DNA from: a bacterium
GTDB lineage: Bacteria > Bacillota > Bacilli > Lactobacillales > Streptococcaceae
Direction: 5' to 3'
DNA: 64,000 bases
Assembly: GCA_905221235.1 (NCBI GenBank)
Contig: CAJNCJ010000001.1
Span: forward strand, 62,001-126,000
This document shows, in pieces, positions 1-9,737 of this stretch. The first letter of the stretch is position 1; each line of letters opens with the position of its first letter. The position numbers and the translations under genes were made by a program. Below the pieces are notes generated by a model. It saw only the letters and a list, made by a program, of their open reading frames with translations, did no database searches and was not told where the DNA came from.

Positions 1-1392
1 AAGGCAAAGTTTTACCTGACAGAAGTTCGGACTAAGAGGTGTTAAGATTTGACGACTGAATTCTATTTCTCCAGACTTGCTAAGACTGATTCGTAGACGG
101 TAATCTTGATTAGCATCACAAGCCTGACACTCTACCTCTATCTTTTGTCTTAAGTCTTCTGAATCGAATGGAAAGGCAAAATACCGACTCGCTTTTCTCA
201 GTCTTTCTATATGTTGCTCTTCAAACAGCAGTTGTTTTTGGCTAATTTTTCCAGTTGTAATCAGTTGGAAGCAAGCTTGTTTGCGATAAAGGACTGCCGC
301 CTTTTGATGAACCTCTTGGTATTCAGATTCCCATGTGCTATCCCAAGTGATCCCTCCGCCAACTCCATAAATGGCTTGACCTTTGTGAAGTTGAATGGTA
401 CGAATGGCCACATTGAAAATCCGGCGCCCATTTGGAAGCAAGAGACCAATCGTTCCACAGTAAACTCCGCGCGGTTGAGGTTCCAAATTTTTGATAATCT
501 CCATAGTCGCAATTTTCGGTGCACCCGTTATGGAACCACAAGGAAAGAGAGAACGGAAGATTTCAACAAGATCCACATCCTCTCGCAATTGACTCTTGAT
601 GGTCGAAGTCATCTGCCAAACTGTCGAATACTGTTCTACCTGACAAAGACGTTCTACATGCTCACTGCCCACTTCAGAAATACGGTTCATGTCATTGCGC
701 AAGAGGTCCACAATCATCATATTTTCAGAGCGATTTTTAGGATCCTGCTCTAACCAATTAGCTTGGGCAAGGTCTTCTTGGTCAGTCACTACACGCTGAG
801 TCGTCCCCTTCATTGGTCGCGTTGTCAACTCACGGCCATTTTGTTCAAAAAAGAGCTCTGGACTCATGGAAATCACTACCATCTCGTCATGTTCAACATA
901 GGCATTATAGCCTGCCTCCTGCTCTACCACCATACGATTGTAGATGGCAAACGGATTGGCACTTAAGTCCTGCTTGAGTTGGACGGTGTAGTTGACTTGA
1001 TAGGTATCTCCCTGCCGTAAATGATGGTGAATCTGGGCAATCGCCTTTTCATATTCTGCTTCAGACGTCACTTCCTGCCAATTTGAAGGCAAATCAACCT
1101 CATCATAAGTCAGAGGAATAGGGGATGTTTCTACCCTATCATGAACAGTAAAATACAGTAGGTACTCTCTCAGTAGGGGAGTCTTGTGAACTGCTAGTTT
1201 CTCTTCAAAAGCAGGTGCAGCCTCGTAACTGACATAGCCCACCACATAATAGCCTTGCTCTTGGTAGCTTTCCACTTGTGCCAGCAAGGCTGTTACTTCC
1301 GCTAAATCTCTCGTTTTTAACTCTTTGATAGGCTGGGTAAAGGTGTATCTCTCCCCCAAAGCCCTAAAATCAATCACTGTTTTTCTATGCAT
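1..1392 (-). CDS. pabB: Aminodeoxychorismate synthase component I fused to 4-amino-4-deoxychorismate lyase (PabB-PabC), truncated by the window edge
   Basis: The minus-strand frame from ATG at 1392 stays open for 464 codons to position 1 and runs off the window. The first ~350 residues are a chorismate-binding domain: SITGAPK, EIIKNLEPQPRG and YCGTIGLL are typical of the TrpE/PabB family. A second domain begins after VGGGITWDS, around residue 380, and looks like the aminotransferase class IV (PabC) part of the fused streptococcal enzyme. The pathway is p-aminobenzoate for folate. The ATG has no usable ribosome-binding site: an AAGG sits only 1 nt upstream. An extended -10 ends 6 nt before it, so the mRNA may be leaderless. 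The protein starts just beyond the terminator of zmpB. The family call is firm; the fusion end is not visible here. Confidence 0.9.
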   Translation of the reverse strand, partial: MHRKTVIDFRALGERYTFTQPIKELKTRDLAEVTALLAQVESYQEQGYYVVGYVSYEAAPAFEEKLAVHKTPLLREYLLYFTVHDRVETSPIPLTYDEVDLPSNWQEVTSEAEYEKAIAQIHHHLRQGDTYQVNYTVQLKQDLSANPFAIYNRMVVEQEAGYNAYVEHDEMVVISMSPELFFEQNGRELTTRPMKGTTQRVVTDQEDLAQANWLEQDPKNRSENMMIVDLLRNDMNRISEVGSEHVERLCQVEQYSTVWQMTSTIKSQLREDVDLVEIFRSLFPCGSITGAPKIATMEIIKNLEPQPRGVYCGTIGLLLPNGRRIFNVAIRTIQLHKGQAIYGVGGGITWDSTWESEYQEVHQKAAVLYRKQACFQLITTGKISQKQLLFEEQHIERLRKASRYFAFPFDSEDLRQKIEVECQACDANQDYRLRISLSKSGEIEFSRQILTPLSPNFCQVKLCL

Positions 1393-1398
1393 ACCTTA

Positions 1399-1407
1399 AG
1401 TATAGCA
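1399..1407 (-). promoter_or_regulatory. Extended -10 promoter of pabB, possibly leaderless
   Basis: On the minus strand TGCTATACT occupies 1407-1399. Six bases (TAAGGT) separate it from the pabB ATG at 1392, so the expected transcription start falls on or next to the start codon. No good -35 is visible at 17 bp (ATGAGG). The upstream half of the promoter lies inside the terminator hairpin of zmpB. Confidence 0.55.
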
Positions 1408-1414
1408 CAAATTA

Positions 1415-1443
1415 AGAAAACCCTCATCCGCAAAGCAGATGAG
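1415..1443 (-). terminator. Rho-independent terminator of zmpB
   Basis: Read on minus, CTCATCTGC-TTT-GCGGATGAG forms a 9-bp stem (one G-T wobble) with a 3-nt loop, followed by GGTTTTC. It begins about 9 nt after the zmpB stop codon. Confidence 0.75.
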
Positions 1444-1452
1444 AGATTTCGA

Positions 1453-4400
1453 TTATTTAAAGATTGAAGTTTTAAAGCTGTTTGTTTGTTGAAGAAGTTT
1501 TTTGTATAGTTTTTCTTTAAGTGTAACAGTATTGTCAAATTTAACTGATCCATTCTTAAGAGTAGCTTTATCTTTTTCAACGGCTGCAGCAAATGCATTC
1601 TTCAAATCTTCGTAACTACTATAAGTAGTGCCGTCGATTGTAACAGGGTTAAATCCTGCCTTAGCTTTATCAACAACTTCTTTGAAGTATTCTTTCTTCC
1701 AAGCTTCTAGAGTACTAAATTTACCATCAGAAACTTTCTTAATGATGAAGTCATCACCTAGAGTAGCATGACCAGCCTGTTTAGACTCATTTTTTAGCAT
1801 GTTAGAAGCGTAGTTTAAGAAGCCTTTTTCGTATCCAAAGTAACCCCACATACGGAAGGTGTTATGCTTGAATGACATTGCTCCTGGAGCCCCTTCACTT
1901 GTATTACCACCATAAATACCAGCAGTGATAGGCACCGTTACATAGGCAGAGCCAAATCCAGTTGGGTCATAAGTACCATTACCAGGACCGTGTTTGGTCA
2001 TGAAGTTCTTATCTACCAGATCGTTAACAGAAGTTAAGTTATATTCTTTTTCTTCTGCATTCAAATCACGAACCTCATCGTATTGGTTCTTCGTATTCGC
2101 TCCACGTAGTTTTTTATCCACTTTCTTGAACCAAGCGTTGTTTAGTTCTTTGCTGCCTTTATTAAGTACGGCTTCTCCTTCAAGGTAGTCAAGAAGCATT
2201 AGAGTATCATTGAAACCTTTCATGTAATGATCGATTTCTTCACGAGATGCAAGGTCATTTGGATTTGTGTTGTACCATTGGTTTCCGTCATTTGGACGTT
2301 CGTAGGCCATGTTCAATCCTAGTGCTTTAAAGTCGCCGTTTGGACTTGTTTCAGCAGGTGATTGTAACATACCTTGTGCGAATGCTTCTAAGTCAGTTCC
2401 TTCACGGTGTCTAGAACCACCTAAGTAAACCATACGGTCATTTACGTGAGTCGTTTCGTGAGTAAAGGCTGAGATACCAAAGTCACTAATCATATTGGTA
2501 ACCATGAAGAAGACTGAATCATCTTTATAAGGATTACCGTAAATACGAGCTACAGCTCCCATGCGCCAGTCAGTTGCGTGATAACGACCTGTTGGTCCGT
2601 ATAATTCACGGATAGGTGCTACATCCTTACCACTGTTCGTATGTCCGTATTTATCTGTGCTGATGCCTTTATAGTTTTGGTTATCTAACACAGGAGTTGG
2701 TACCATGTTGTTGCTCTTAAGCAGTTGATTACGAACTTTATCTAATGATAAACGAGACCAGAAGTCTAGGTAATTTTGTTGACCTTTAGCGACTTTATTG
2801 ATTTCAGCTTTGAATGCTTCGCGCTCTTCTGCAGTATTCTTACCGTATTTTTCAAATGAACTGTAAGCCATAGTGTTATATGTTGAGATTAAGAACATGT
2901 GAGCATCTTTTAAATTCAGAAGTGGCAGAATCATTTTACCGTGAACATCATTATTCAATCCTTCGTATGCTCTGTGTTTCTTATCAGCAAATTCAGGAGT
3001 TGTTGTCTTCGGTTCAACGACATATACATTATCTTTAGTTGCTTTTATGAACCAATCGTTTAAGTCTGTATCACTTGTGAAGAGTTCCATATTGTATTTC
3101 AGGAACTCATGTAAATTACCTTTACCAGTAGCACCGGCAATCACTTCACGATAGGCATCGTGAGTGCGGTCCCCCTTAATATAACTTTCTTTAGAACCAA
3201 TATTGATGATTCTATCTAGGACACTAACATTCTTACCGTAGAAGTCCGGTTTGAATAACATTAACTCTTTAATGTTAAAGTCATCGAATTTAACACCGTA
3301 GTAACGATTTAGGTAAGTTAATCCAAGAAGAACTGCAGCCTTATTGTCATCAATTTTCTTAATCAAGGCACGTTTTGCAGCTTCATCAGTGTTAAGCTGG
3401 TGATCTTCATTTTCTACTAACTTCGTAACGAATTGAGTAAGATTATCTTTAACATACTTGAAGCTTTCTTCTAGGTACAAGTCCTTAATTGCATTGACTT
3501 TGTTGCCACCAGTTCTACCCAAGTGTTGATAAATCGGGTCAGATTGCAATTCAACAGGGCTTAATTTGCTTTCAATAGCACTGATTAAGTCAGCACGATC
3601 TTTAACAACCATGTTTGGTGTGTAAACAACTTCACCAAGCTCAGCGACACTGTATTCTTTAACTTGTTTCACTTGAGATTCTTTAGGTGAGATGTTAAAA
3701 ATTTCTTTTGTCTTATCTGCGTAGTGAACCATAATATGGTCGGCATCTGTAAGGTCTGTAACAAAGTCATTGCCTTTCATTGCAGTTACAGACAATACTT
3801 CTTTGGTCATTAATGGACTATCAGTTGCAAGCTTGTTCCCTTGGTTAACAATCCATTCTTTGTTGTAGAACGGTTGAAGTTTTTCAACATTACGATAAGC
3901 AAGTTCACGAGATGCATCGTAATCTTGAGTATCTTTGTAAGTGTCAGATTTTGGTTTAACATTATTTAATGTATCTGAAACAAGAGGATTGATAACATAA
4001 TCATTAGCTGTAATTCCTAATGTTGCAATTTTCTGGTCAGCTTCATCTTGAGACACTTCTTTAATTCGGTTAGAAACAGAGAATTTAAATGAACGTTTAC
4101 CTGTACTTACATCTTTTACAACGAAGTTACGTTCTAAAGCGTTATTTGAGAAGTATCCACCATCTTCGTCGATATCTTTAGATCCATAGAACACTTCACC
4201 ATTTTCAACTTTCATCATTGACACGGAGTCTGCAACTTTACCCCATGCCCAGTTTTTACTAAGGAAACCACCTACTTCAACAGGTGTATTTACCTTAATA
4301 GTTCCTTTCGTAACAGCGTTACGAACAGAACCATATTTACCAATTCCGTTAGGATCAGAACCGTTATCGGATCTAGCAACAAATCCACCGATACGAGCTT

Positions 4401-7365
4401 TATTAGCAACTATATCAGCTTCTACATATCCTTTATCAACATTACCTTTCCAGATTTCGCCAACCATGCCACCGAAATCCCAACCTCGATCACCTACACC
4501 AGTAAGTTTACCAATATAAGCAACATTAGTAAGTTGTCCGCCGTTATCTAATTTGTTAACAAGTCCGGCAATTCCATCTCTACCAGTTATGCTACCAGTT
4601 ACTTTAATATTCTCAACAGTAGCATTCTTAACAGTTCTAGCAAGAGCAGAAATGTTATCAATCCAAGGCATATTAATATCGACATTAGCTAAGTTAACAT
4701 CTTTAACCGAACCACCTTCAATACCACCAAATAATTGACGTGTCATATTGTGGATTGAATAACGTTGTCCCTCAACACTTGATAACTTACCTTTAAATGT
4801 ACCAGGAACATACTCTTTATTTGGAGTTGGTACATTGGCTGCATTTAAATCTGCACCAAGTTTAAACTCACCGCTAGGGTTAGCTTTCATATCTTTTACA
4901 AGCTCATTGAAGTTGTAGTAAACATTACCTTCTTTTGCTTTTTGTTTTTCAAAGTAATGAACATACACTTCGCTAAGTGTGTTATCAGCATTACGTTGAA
5001 CTAAGTCTGGTGCTTTGGCAGTAACTTTATATAAAGTTTTTCCGTCTTTTTCTACTTCTTCAATCTTGTCAACAGCAAGTCGTGTAACCTTGTTGTCGTG
5101 AGTTGTAACTCGTAGGTAAAGTGGGGCAACATCAGCTGGTTTTTCTGTAAGCAAACTAGTATCTGTTTCATTACCGTCAGCGTCCACACTCATCAAGCTT
5201 GTTTCTTTGATATTTTTGATTTCAACTTTTTTGAGGTCAATTCTTAGAGGTTCTTCATTCAGAACTACTTCCTCATCGCCTTCACCACGGTCATAAACCA
5301 TCTTAGTTTCAATCTTATAATCTTTGTAGTATTGCAAATCTGTCAGGCTAGCTGTTAAGTTGTCAGGTGAAACATTCAATGTTTTCACAATCTCATCACC
5401 TTTTTTCAGAGTTAAGGTGATAGATTTAATGGCCGCCTTGCTTGGATTTTCTAGACTATATTTAACATCTGAAGTCCGTTTCAAATCCTTAGGTTCAACT
5501 GCTGTGATGGTCAATACTGGTTTTTCAAAGTTCTTAGTACCACGTTTCAAAATTCGGTCTTGAGGGGCCTCAATGACTTCCTCTGTAACTTTTGGAGCGT
5601 CTTCTGTTTTAACACCCTTAATGGTATTAAAGGTCTTAGTGATTTTTTTCTGACCTTCTTTCCCTTCTTGAGCTACGACTTCTAAACCTTTTTTCAGTTG
5701 ATCATCTTCTTTAACAACTTCCTTAAATGGAATTTTTTCAAGACTTTCTTCTACAAGAGTTCCTTCAATTGGTTTTATACCGCGACTTACCTGTTGATTT
5801 ACAGGCTCCTTGGTCACTTCCGTACTGGTTGAAAGAACTTGATCAGTTTTGACACCTTCTACTGTTTTATAGGTTGTTCTTGTAACTTGACTTCCTTTTT
5901 CACCATTTCGTAGGATAGTTTCTTCGTCTGTATACTTAGTTGGATCCTCAGTCGTTTCAGTTTTGTAGTCTAGGTCTGTAGTCGATGTTTCAACAAGGGT
6001 TCCCTCAGTTACTTTGTACTCAGGTAATGGATCTTGAACAAGGGCTTGACCTGCCTTACCTTCCTCTTGTGTGCCTTTTACTTCTACTGGAGCTTCTGGC
6101 AAGTCTGGTTGTGTTAAGGATTGGCCTGATTTACCTGCTTCTTGAGTCCCTTTTGCTTCTACTGGGGCCTCTGGCAATTCGGGTTGCGTTAAGGCGTGAC
6201 CTTCTTTGCCTGCCTCTTGAGTTCCTTTAGACTCTACTGTAGCCTCTGGCAATTCGGGTTGCGTTAAGGCTTGACCTTCCTTACCTGCCTCTTGGGTTCC
6301 TTTAGCTGCTTGGTGATTTGGTTCAGCTTGTGGTACTGGAGTTGGGGCAGGTTGCACCTCTTTCTTAGTTCCGACTGCAATGACTTGCGACACAGGATTT
6401 TGAACTACTTGGTCTTCGATGACTTCTCTAACTTCTTGACCGTTGACCATCGAAACTTTGGTTACAAGGCGACGCTGACCATTTACTCCGGCTGTGACGA
6501 TACGAGTCTGTCCTTCTGCTAGATTCGCATCTGGACTTGTGACCGTTTCAAAAGGAATCTCCACCAAGCTCTCTTCCTGTCTTGTCTGAGGCTTCTCAGA
6601 AACTGGTTTTGCTTCAACCGCAGAAGCAACTGGGGTCTCTACTACAGGTTTTTCGACGGCAATTTCCGGAGCAAGAGCAGGTCTTTCTTGAACGACTTCT
6701 GTTTTCTCGATTTCTTTTGAACTTTGCTTTTCTACTGGCAACTGAGACTTCTCAGCTGAAGCTGGTCTTGATGGATGGAGTTCTGCTTCCTTGAAGTAAC
6801 CAATGTATTCATAGCCGTCAATATGGATAATCCCTTCAGCCAAGCCTTCATGTGTAGCAGCTGAAATAGTTTGGTTATAAGAAAGCAATTCTTTATTTTC
6901 AAACGCAAATGTACCATAAGGTACAAAGGTGCTGGCTCCTAAAGAACCAATCAAGAGAACACCTAGAACTTCTCTACGACCTTTTTTGGACACTAAAAAG
7001 ACTGCTAGCGAAGCTGTTGCCAAGCCAAGACCTGCCAAAGCTAGCTCCTTACTTCCTGTGTATGGAAGTTGTTGACTATTAGTTGCCTTCTTGCGATAAA
7101 CTACATATAGAATATCATCATCTTGAAATTCTGTAGGAACTTCATGGTGAATCAGGGCTTTTTCAGACTCAGTCAATTCCTGCTCTGCCAAATAACGGTA
7201 ATGAACGCTATGAGCACCGCTAACTTCATTGGCTTGAACCTTATCTACTGAGAGGGCACTGGCACCAAAAAGGAAGGCCCCGATAGCTACAGGACCTACC
7301 CCAACAGTGAGCTTACGAATTGAATATTTTGTGATTTTTTCTAGTTGCTGTTTTGTTTTTCTCAT
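1453..7365 (-). CDS. zmpB: Zinc metalloprotease ZmpB (peptidase family M26), cell-wall associated
   Basis: A secreted surface protease of 1970 residues. In order: a YSIRK-type signal peptide (YSIRKLTVGVGPVAIGAFLF); an unusual N-terminal sortase motif LPYTG at 100-104 followed by two hydrophobic segments, typical of this family; a G5 domain about 264-336; four 25-residue KGTQEAGK repeats about 355-455; two more G5 domains about 456-612; a glycine-rich beta-helical stretch about 860-1060; and the catalytic domain. HETTH at 1636-1640 with Glu 1660, 20 residues after the second His, fits the M26 zinc site. The call ZmpB rather than IgA1 protease rests on neighbours (PabB, TIGR01440, ZmpRS) as I recall them in pneumococcus. 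ATG 7365 is chosen because AGAAAG lies 8 nt upstream; a GTG at 7371 is the alternative. The substrate cannot be read from sequence. Confidence 0.88.
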   Translation of the reverse strand: MRKTKQQLEKITKYSIRKLTVGVGPVAIGAFLFGASALSVDKVQANEVSGAHSVHYRYLAEQELTESEKALIHHEVPTEFQDDDILYVVYRKKATNSQQLPYTGSKELALAGLGLATASLAVFLVSKKGRREVLGVLLIGSLGASTFVPYGTFAFENKELLSYNQTISAATHEGLAEGIIHIDGYEYIGYFKEAELHPSRPASAEKSQLPVEKQSSKEIEKTEVVQERPALAPEIAVEKPVVETPVASAVEAKPVSEKPQTRQEESLVEIPFETVTSPDANLAEGQTRIVTAGVNGQRRLVTKVSMVNGQEVREVIEDQVVQNPVSQVIAVGTKKEVQPAPTPVPQAEPNHQAAKGTQEAGKEGQALTQPELPEATVESKGTQEAGKEGHALTQPELPEAPVEAKGTQEAGKSGQSLTQPDLPEAPVEVKGTQEEGKAGQALVQDPLPEYKVTEGTLVETSTTDLDYKTETTEDPTKYTDEETILRNGEKGSQVTRTTYKTVEGVKTDQVLSTSTEVTKEPVNQQVSRGIKPIEGTLVEESLEKIPFKEVVKEDDQLKKGLEVVAQEGKEGQKKITKTFNTIKGVKTEDAPKVTEEVIEAPQDRILKRGTKNFEKPVLTITAVEPKDLKRTSDVKYSLENPSKAAIKSITLTLKKGDEIVKTLNVSPDNLTASLTDLQYYKDYKIETKMVYDRGEGDEEVVLNEEPLRIDLKKVEIKNIKETSLMSVDADGNETDTSLLTEKPADVAPLYLRVTTHDNKVTRLAVDKIEEVEKDGKTLYKVTAKAPDLVQRNADNTLSEVYVHYFEKQKAKEGNVYYNFNELVKDMKANPSGEFKLGADLNAANVPTPNKEYVPGTFKGKLSSVEGQRYSIHNMTRQLFGGIEGGSVKDVNLANVDINMPWIDNISALARTVKNATVENIKVTGSITGRDGIAGLVNKLDNGGQLTNVAYIGKLTGVGDRGWDFGGMVGEIWKGNVDKGYVEADIVANKARIGGFVARSDNGSDPNGIGKYGSVRNAVTKGTIKVNTPVEVGGFLSKNWAWGKVADSVSMMKVENGEVFYGSKDIDEDGGYFSNNALERNFVVKDVSTGKRSFKFSVSNRIKEVSQDEADQKIATLGITANDYVINPLVSDTLNNVKPKSDTYKDTQDYDASRELAYRNVEKLQPFYNKEWIVNQGNKLATDSPLMTKEVLSVTAMKGNDFVTDLTDADHIMVHYADKTKEIFNISPKESQVKQVKEYSVAELGEVVYTPNMVVKDRADLISAIESKLSPVELQSDPIYQHLGRTGGNKVNAIKDLYLEESFKYVKDNLTQFVTKLVENEDHQLNTDEAAKRALIKKIDDNKAAVLLGLTYLNRYYGVKFDDFNIKELMLFKPDFYGKNVSVLDRIINIGSKESYIKGDRTHDAYREVIAGATGKGNLHEFLKYNMELFTSDTDLNDWFIKATKDNVYVVEPKTTTPEFADKKHRAYEGLNNDVHGKMILPLLNLKDAHMFLISTYNTMAYSSFEKYGKNTAEEREAFKAEINKVAKGQQNYLDFWSRLSLDKVRNQLLKSNNMVPTPVLDNQNYKGISTDKYGHTNSGKDVAPIRELYGPTGRYHATDWRMGAVARIYGNPYKDDSVFFMVTNMISDFGISAFTHETTHVNDRMVYLGGSRHREGTDLEAFAQGMLQSPAETSPNGDFKALGLNMAYERPNDGNQWYNTNPNDLASREEIDHYMKGFNDTLMLLDYLEGEAVLNKGSKELNNAWFKKVDKKLRGANTKNQYDEVRDLNAEEKEYNLTSVNDLVDKNFMTKHGPGNGTYDPTGFGSAYVTVPITAGIYGGNTSEGAPGAMSFKHNTFRMWGYFGYEKGFLNYASNMLKNESKQAGHATLGDDFIIKKVSDGKFSTLEAWKKEYFKEVVDKAKAGFNPVTIDGTTYSSYEDLKNAFAAAVEKDKATLKNGSVKFDNTVTLKEKLYKKLLQQTNSFKTSIFK

Positions 7366-7367
7366 TT

Positions 7368-7931
7368 TCACGACTTTCTAATAGAATCTTGCAGATAGTG
7401 CGCACGCGCACCTCCAATTAATTTGGGACGACTAGCCAACGCCGTTACGTGGGCATGACCAATCTCTCTCAAAAGAGGGCGAATTGGAACCTGAACATGC
7501 TTGACATGCATGCCAATTGCAGTATCTCCGATATCCAATCCAGCATGAGCCTTGATAAATTCAACCTCAACTGGATCCTGCATAAACTTGAAGGCTGCCA
7601 ACTGACCCGAACCTCCTGCATGAAGAGTCGGAAGGACACTGACGATTTCCAGACCAAACTGCTCTGCCACCTGACGTTCAACAACGAGGGCCCGATTGAC
7701 ATGTTCACAACCTTGAACAGCTAGATGAATTCCTTTTTCCTCTAGGATATCTAGAATGGTTTTCACAATGATTTCGCCAATTTCTTGGCTGGATTCCTTG
7801 CCAATCTGACCACCTATCACCTCACTAGAAGAAAGGCCCAAAACAAAGATGGATCCCTGCTTCAAATTGGCCTTTTCCAATACATCTTCTACAATCTGGC
7901 TTGTTTCTCTTTGAATATCTTTTTCCTTCAT
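7368..7931 (-). CDS. TIGR01440 family protein (YwlG-like), function unknown
   Basis: A 187-residue cytoplasmic protein of the conserved TIGR01440/DUF436 family; I know of no established biochemical role. Recognisable features are [16 protein letters not shown] near the N-terminus, the [14 protein letters not shown] stretch, [13 protein letters not shown] and [16 protein letters not shown]. The start at 7931 is preferred over an in-frame ATG at 7952 because AGAGGT lies 8 nt upstream of 7931, while the upstream ATG has none. The stop TGA lies inside the GTGAAAATG start region of zmpB, so the two genes are co-transcribed and probably translationally coupled. A good promoter (TTGCTA-17-TATGAT) precedes it. 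Confidence 0.85.
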   Translation of the reverse strand: MKEKDIQRETSQIVEDVLEKANLKQGSIFVLGLSSSEVIGGQIGKESSQEIGEIIVKTILDILEEKGIHLAVQGCEHVNRALVVERQVAEQFGLEIVSVLPTLHAGGSGQLAAFKFMQDPVEVEFIKAHAGLDIGDTAIGMHVKHVQVPIRPLLREIGHAHVTALASRPKLIGGARAHYLQDSIRKS

Positions 7932-7957
7932 ACTTGATACCTCTTTTGTCATTATCT

Positions 7958-7986
7958 ATCATATCGTTTTTTCTTGTTTTTAGCAA
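7958..7986 (-). promoter_or_regulatory. Promoter of the TIGR01440-zmpB transcript
   Basis: On minus, -35 TTGCTA (7986-7981), a 17-bp spacer and -10 TATGAT (7963-7958). It is the only clear promoter upstream of zmpB, so the protease is probably expressed from it. I see no obvious repeated operator for a response regulator in this 90-bp gap. Confidence 0.65.
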
Positions 7987-8019
7987 GATAGACAACCTGA
8001 AAACCTTACTTCAATCTGC

Positions 8020-8047
8020 ATAAAACTCCCAGAATTGACTGGGAGTT
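8020..8047 (-). terminator. Terminator of the zmpR-zmpS operon
   Basis: AACTCCCAG-TCAATT-CTGGGAGTT followed by TTATG on minus: a perfect 9-bp stem (arms 8024-8032 and 8039-8047) overlapping the zmpS stop codon. Confidence 0.8.
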
Positions 8048-9737
8048 AGCTAGTTTCTATTCTATTTATGTATATTTCAACCGTTGTCCCTTTGTCGGGT
8101 GCAGAATCAATCTTCATTTGGTAATTGTCTCCAAAATGAAGTTTAAGACGCTGGTCCACATTTTGCAGACCAACTCCCCCACGTTTGAGCTGACTCTGAC
8201 TACTATCGCCAGCATTTTGAAATCCAACGCCGTCATCCTCAATGCGGATGACTAGTCCTGAATCCTGTTTCTGGACAGAAACTCTAATATGTCCCTGACC
8301 TTCCTTCTCCTTGATGCCATGGTAAAGAGCATTTTCTACCAGAGGTTGTAGGAGCAGCTTGGGCAAGACTAGGTTATCGAAGGCAGGATTTTCCTCAATT
8401 GCATATTCCAGCTTATCCCCATAGCGTTGTTTCTGGATAAAGAGATACTGGCGGACATGATTGATTTCGTCAGATAGGCAAATCAAATCTTTACCCTGAT
8501 TGAGAGCTAGGCGGAAATAGGTTGCCAAGGACTTGGTCACCTGAACCACTCGCTGACTATCCTGAAATTCAGCCATCCAGATGATGGTGTCCAAAGTATT
8601 GTAGAGGAAATGGGGGTTAATCTGACTCGACAAGGCTTGAAGTTCATACTGACGGGTCGTTTCTTCCTGCTTGCGCACATCTGCCATCAGCTGATCAATC
8701 TGATCCAACATGGCATTGAACTGGCGAGTCACTTCTCTCAACTCATATGCACCAGTTTCCTTGGCACGCAGATTTTGTGTACCAGAAGCAATGTCCAACA
8801 TGGTTTCTCTCAAATCCTTCAAAGGGGCAATCCAGCGTCTGAGAGTGAACCAAACCAAGCAGAGACAGGCAAGAAGAGAAGTGACACTGGCTCCAAGCAA
8901 GGTCCACAAGAGTTGACTCCGAACCTGGTCTAACTTCTCCAACGAAGATACGCCTATAACCGTCCAATCAGTTCCTGCAATATTTTTCTGACTGACGTAG
9001 GATTTGTGGTCCAGAGTGTAGCCCTGCCCTGTCTCAATATAAGGTTTCATAGCCTCCATTTCGCTAGATGAACTATAAACTGTGTGTTGAGGATGGTAGA
9101 CAAATTCATGGTTTTCATTGATGATAAAGGCAAAGCCCTGCTGACCCAACTGGAGTTGGTTGAGATAGGCTTCCAAAGTTTCATAGGAAATATCCAAGCG
9201 AAGTACGCCAAGATTAGCTCCCTTTGCATCAACAAGTTCTTGAGTGACAGAAATGACCCATTGACTGTCCGATTTACGAGCTGGAGTCAAAACTGGCTTA
9301 GCCCCCTGATGAATGGCCTTCTGATACCAATCCTCAGCCATCATATCTGAAGAGGTTTTCATTTGCACACTGTCATCTGTAGAAATAACCTGACCGGATT
9401 TGGTGACCAATACAACAGCTTTCAAGTCCTGGTCTGCCTTTAAAATGGTCAAAAACAAATCTCGGATTCCCTTGGTTTGGTCTTGACTAGGATTCTCAGC
9501 ATAAGCTAGGAGATCCTTCTGCTGGGTCAAACTGGTCGAGGTGGTTTCTAATTTTTTGATATAAGACTGGATAAAGTGACTAGTCTGACTGATAGTCGTT
9601 TGGCTATTGCCCTCAATAGTAGCCTCAATGGCTGAAGAACTAGATTGATAGTAGAAAGTCCCAACCAGAGCTAGGAGAATGAGAAAGACCAGAAAGATGG
9701 AAATAACCATTCTGACTAGGATAGAAGAACGCTTCAT
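8046..9737 (-). CDS. zmpS: Sensor histidine kinase of the ZmpRS (TCS09-like) two-component system
   Basis: A 563-residue membrane kinase of the YesM/LytS class. Transmembrane helix about 8-30; extracellular Cache-type sensor domain about 31-275; second helix about 277-299; HAMP about 300-352; then a His_kinase domain with the phosphoacceptor His 376 in SSQINPHFLYNTLD, and a HATPase domain with LLLQPLVENALYHGIK and EDDGVGFQN. The ATG overlaps the TGA of the response regulator by 4 bp (ATGA), so both are made from one mRNA. The pairing with a nearby zmpB matches pneumococcal TCS09 from memory. The signal is unknown. Confidence 0.9.
   Translation of the reverse strand: MKRSSILVRMVISIFLVFLILLALVGTFYYQSSSSAIEATIEGNSQTTISQTSHFIQSYIKKLETTSTSLTQQKDLLAYAENPSQDQTKGIRDLFLTILKADQDLKAVVLVTKSGQVISTDDSVQMKTSSDMMAEDWYQKAIHQGAKPVLTPARKSDSQWVISVTQELVDAKGANLGVLRLDISYETLEAYLNQLQLGQQGFAFIINENHEFVYHPQHTVYSSSSEMEAMKPYIETGQGYTLDHKSYVSQKNIAGTDWTVIGVSSLEKLDQVRSQLLWTLLGASVTSLLACLCLVWFTLRRWIAPLKDLRETMLDIASGTQNLRAKETGAYELREVTRQFNAMLDQIDQLMADVRKQEETTRQYELQALSSQINPHFLYNTLDTIIWMAEFQDSQRVVQVTKSLATYFRLALNQGKDLICLSDEINHVRQYLFIQKQRYGDKLEYAIEENPAFDNLVLPKLLLQPLVENALYHGIKEKEGQGHIRVSVQKQDSGLVIRIEDDGVGFQNAGDSSQSQLKRGGVGLQNVDQRLKLHFGDNYQMKIDSAPDKGTTVEIYINRIETS

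Noticed and set aside
7365..7371. GTG at 7371 as the zmpB start
   Set aside because: Spacing to AGAAAG is only 2 nt; the ATG at 7365 has 8 nt. It remains possible.
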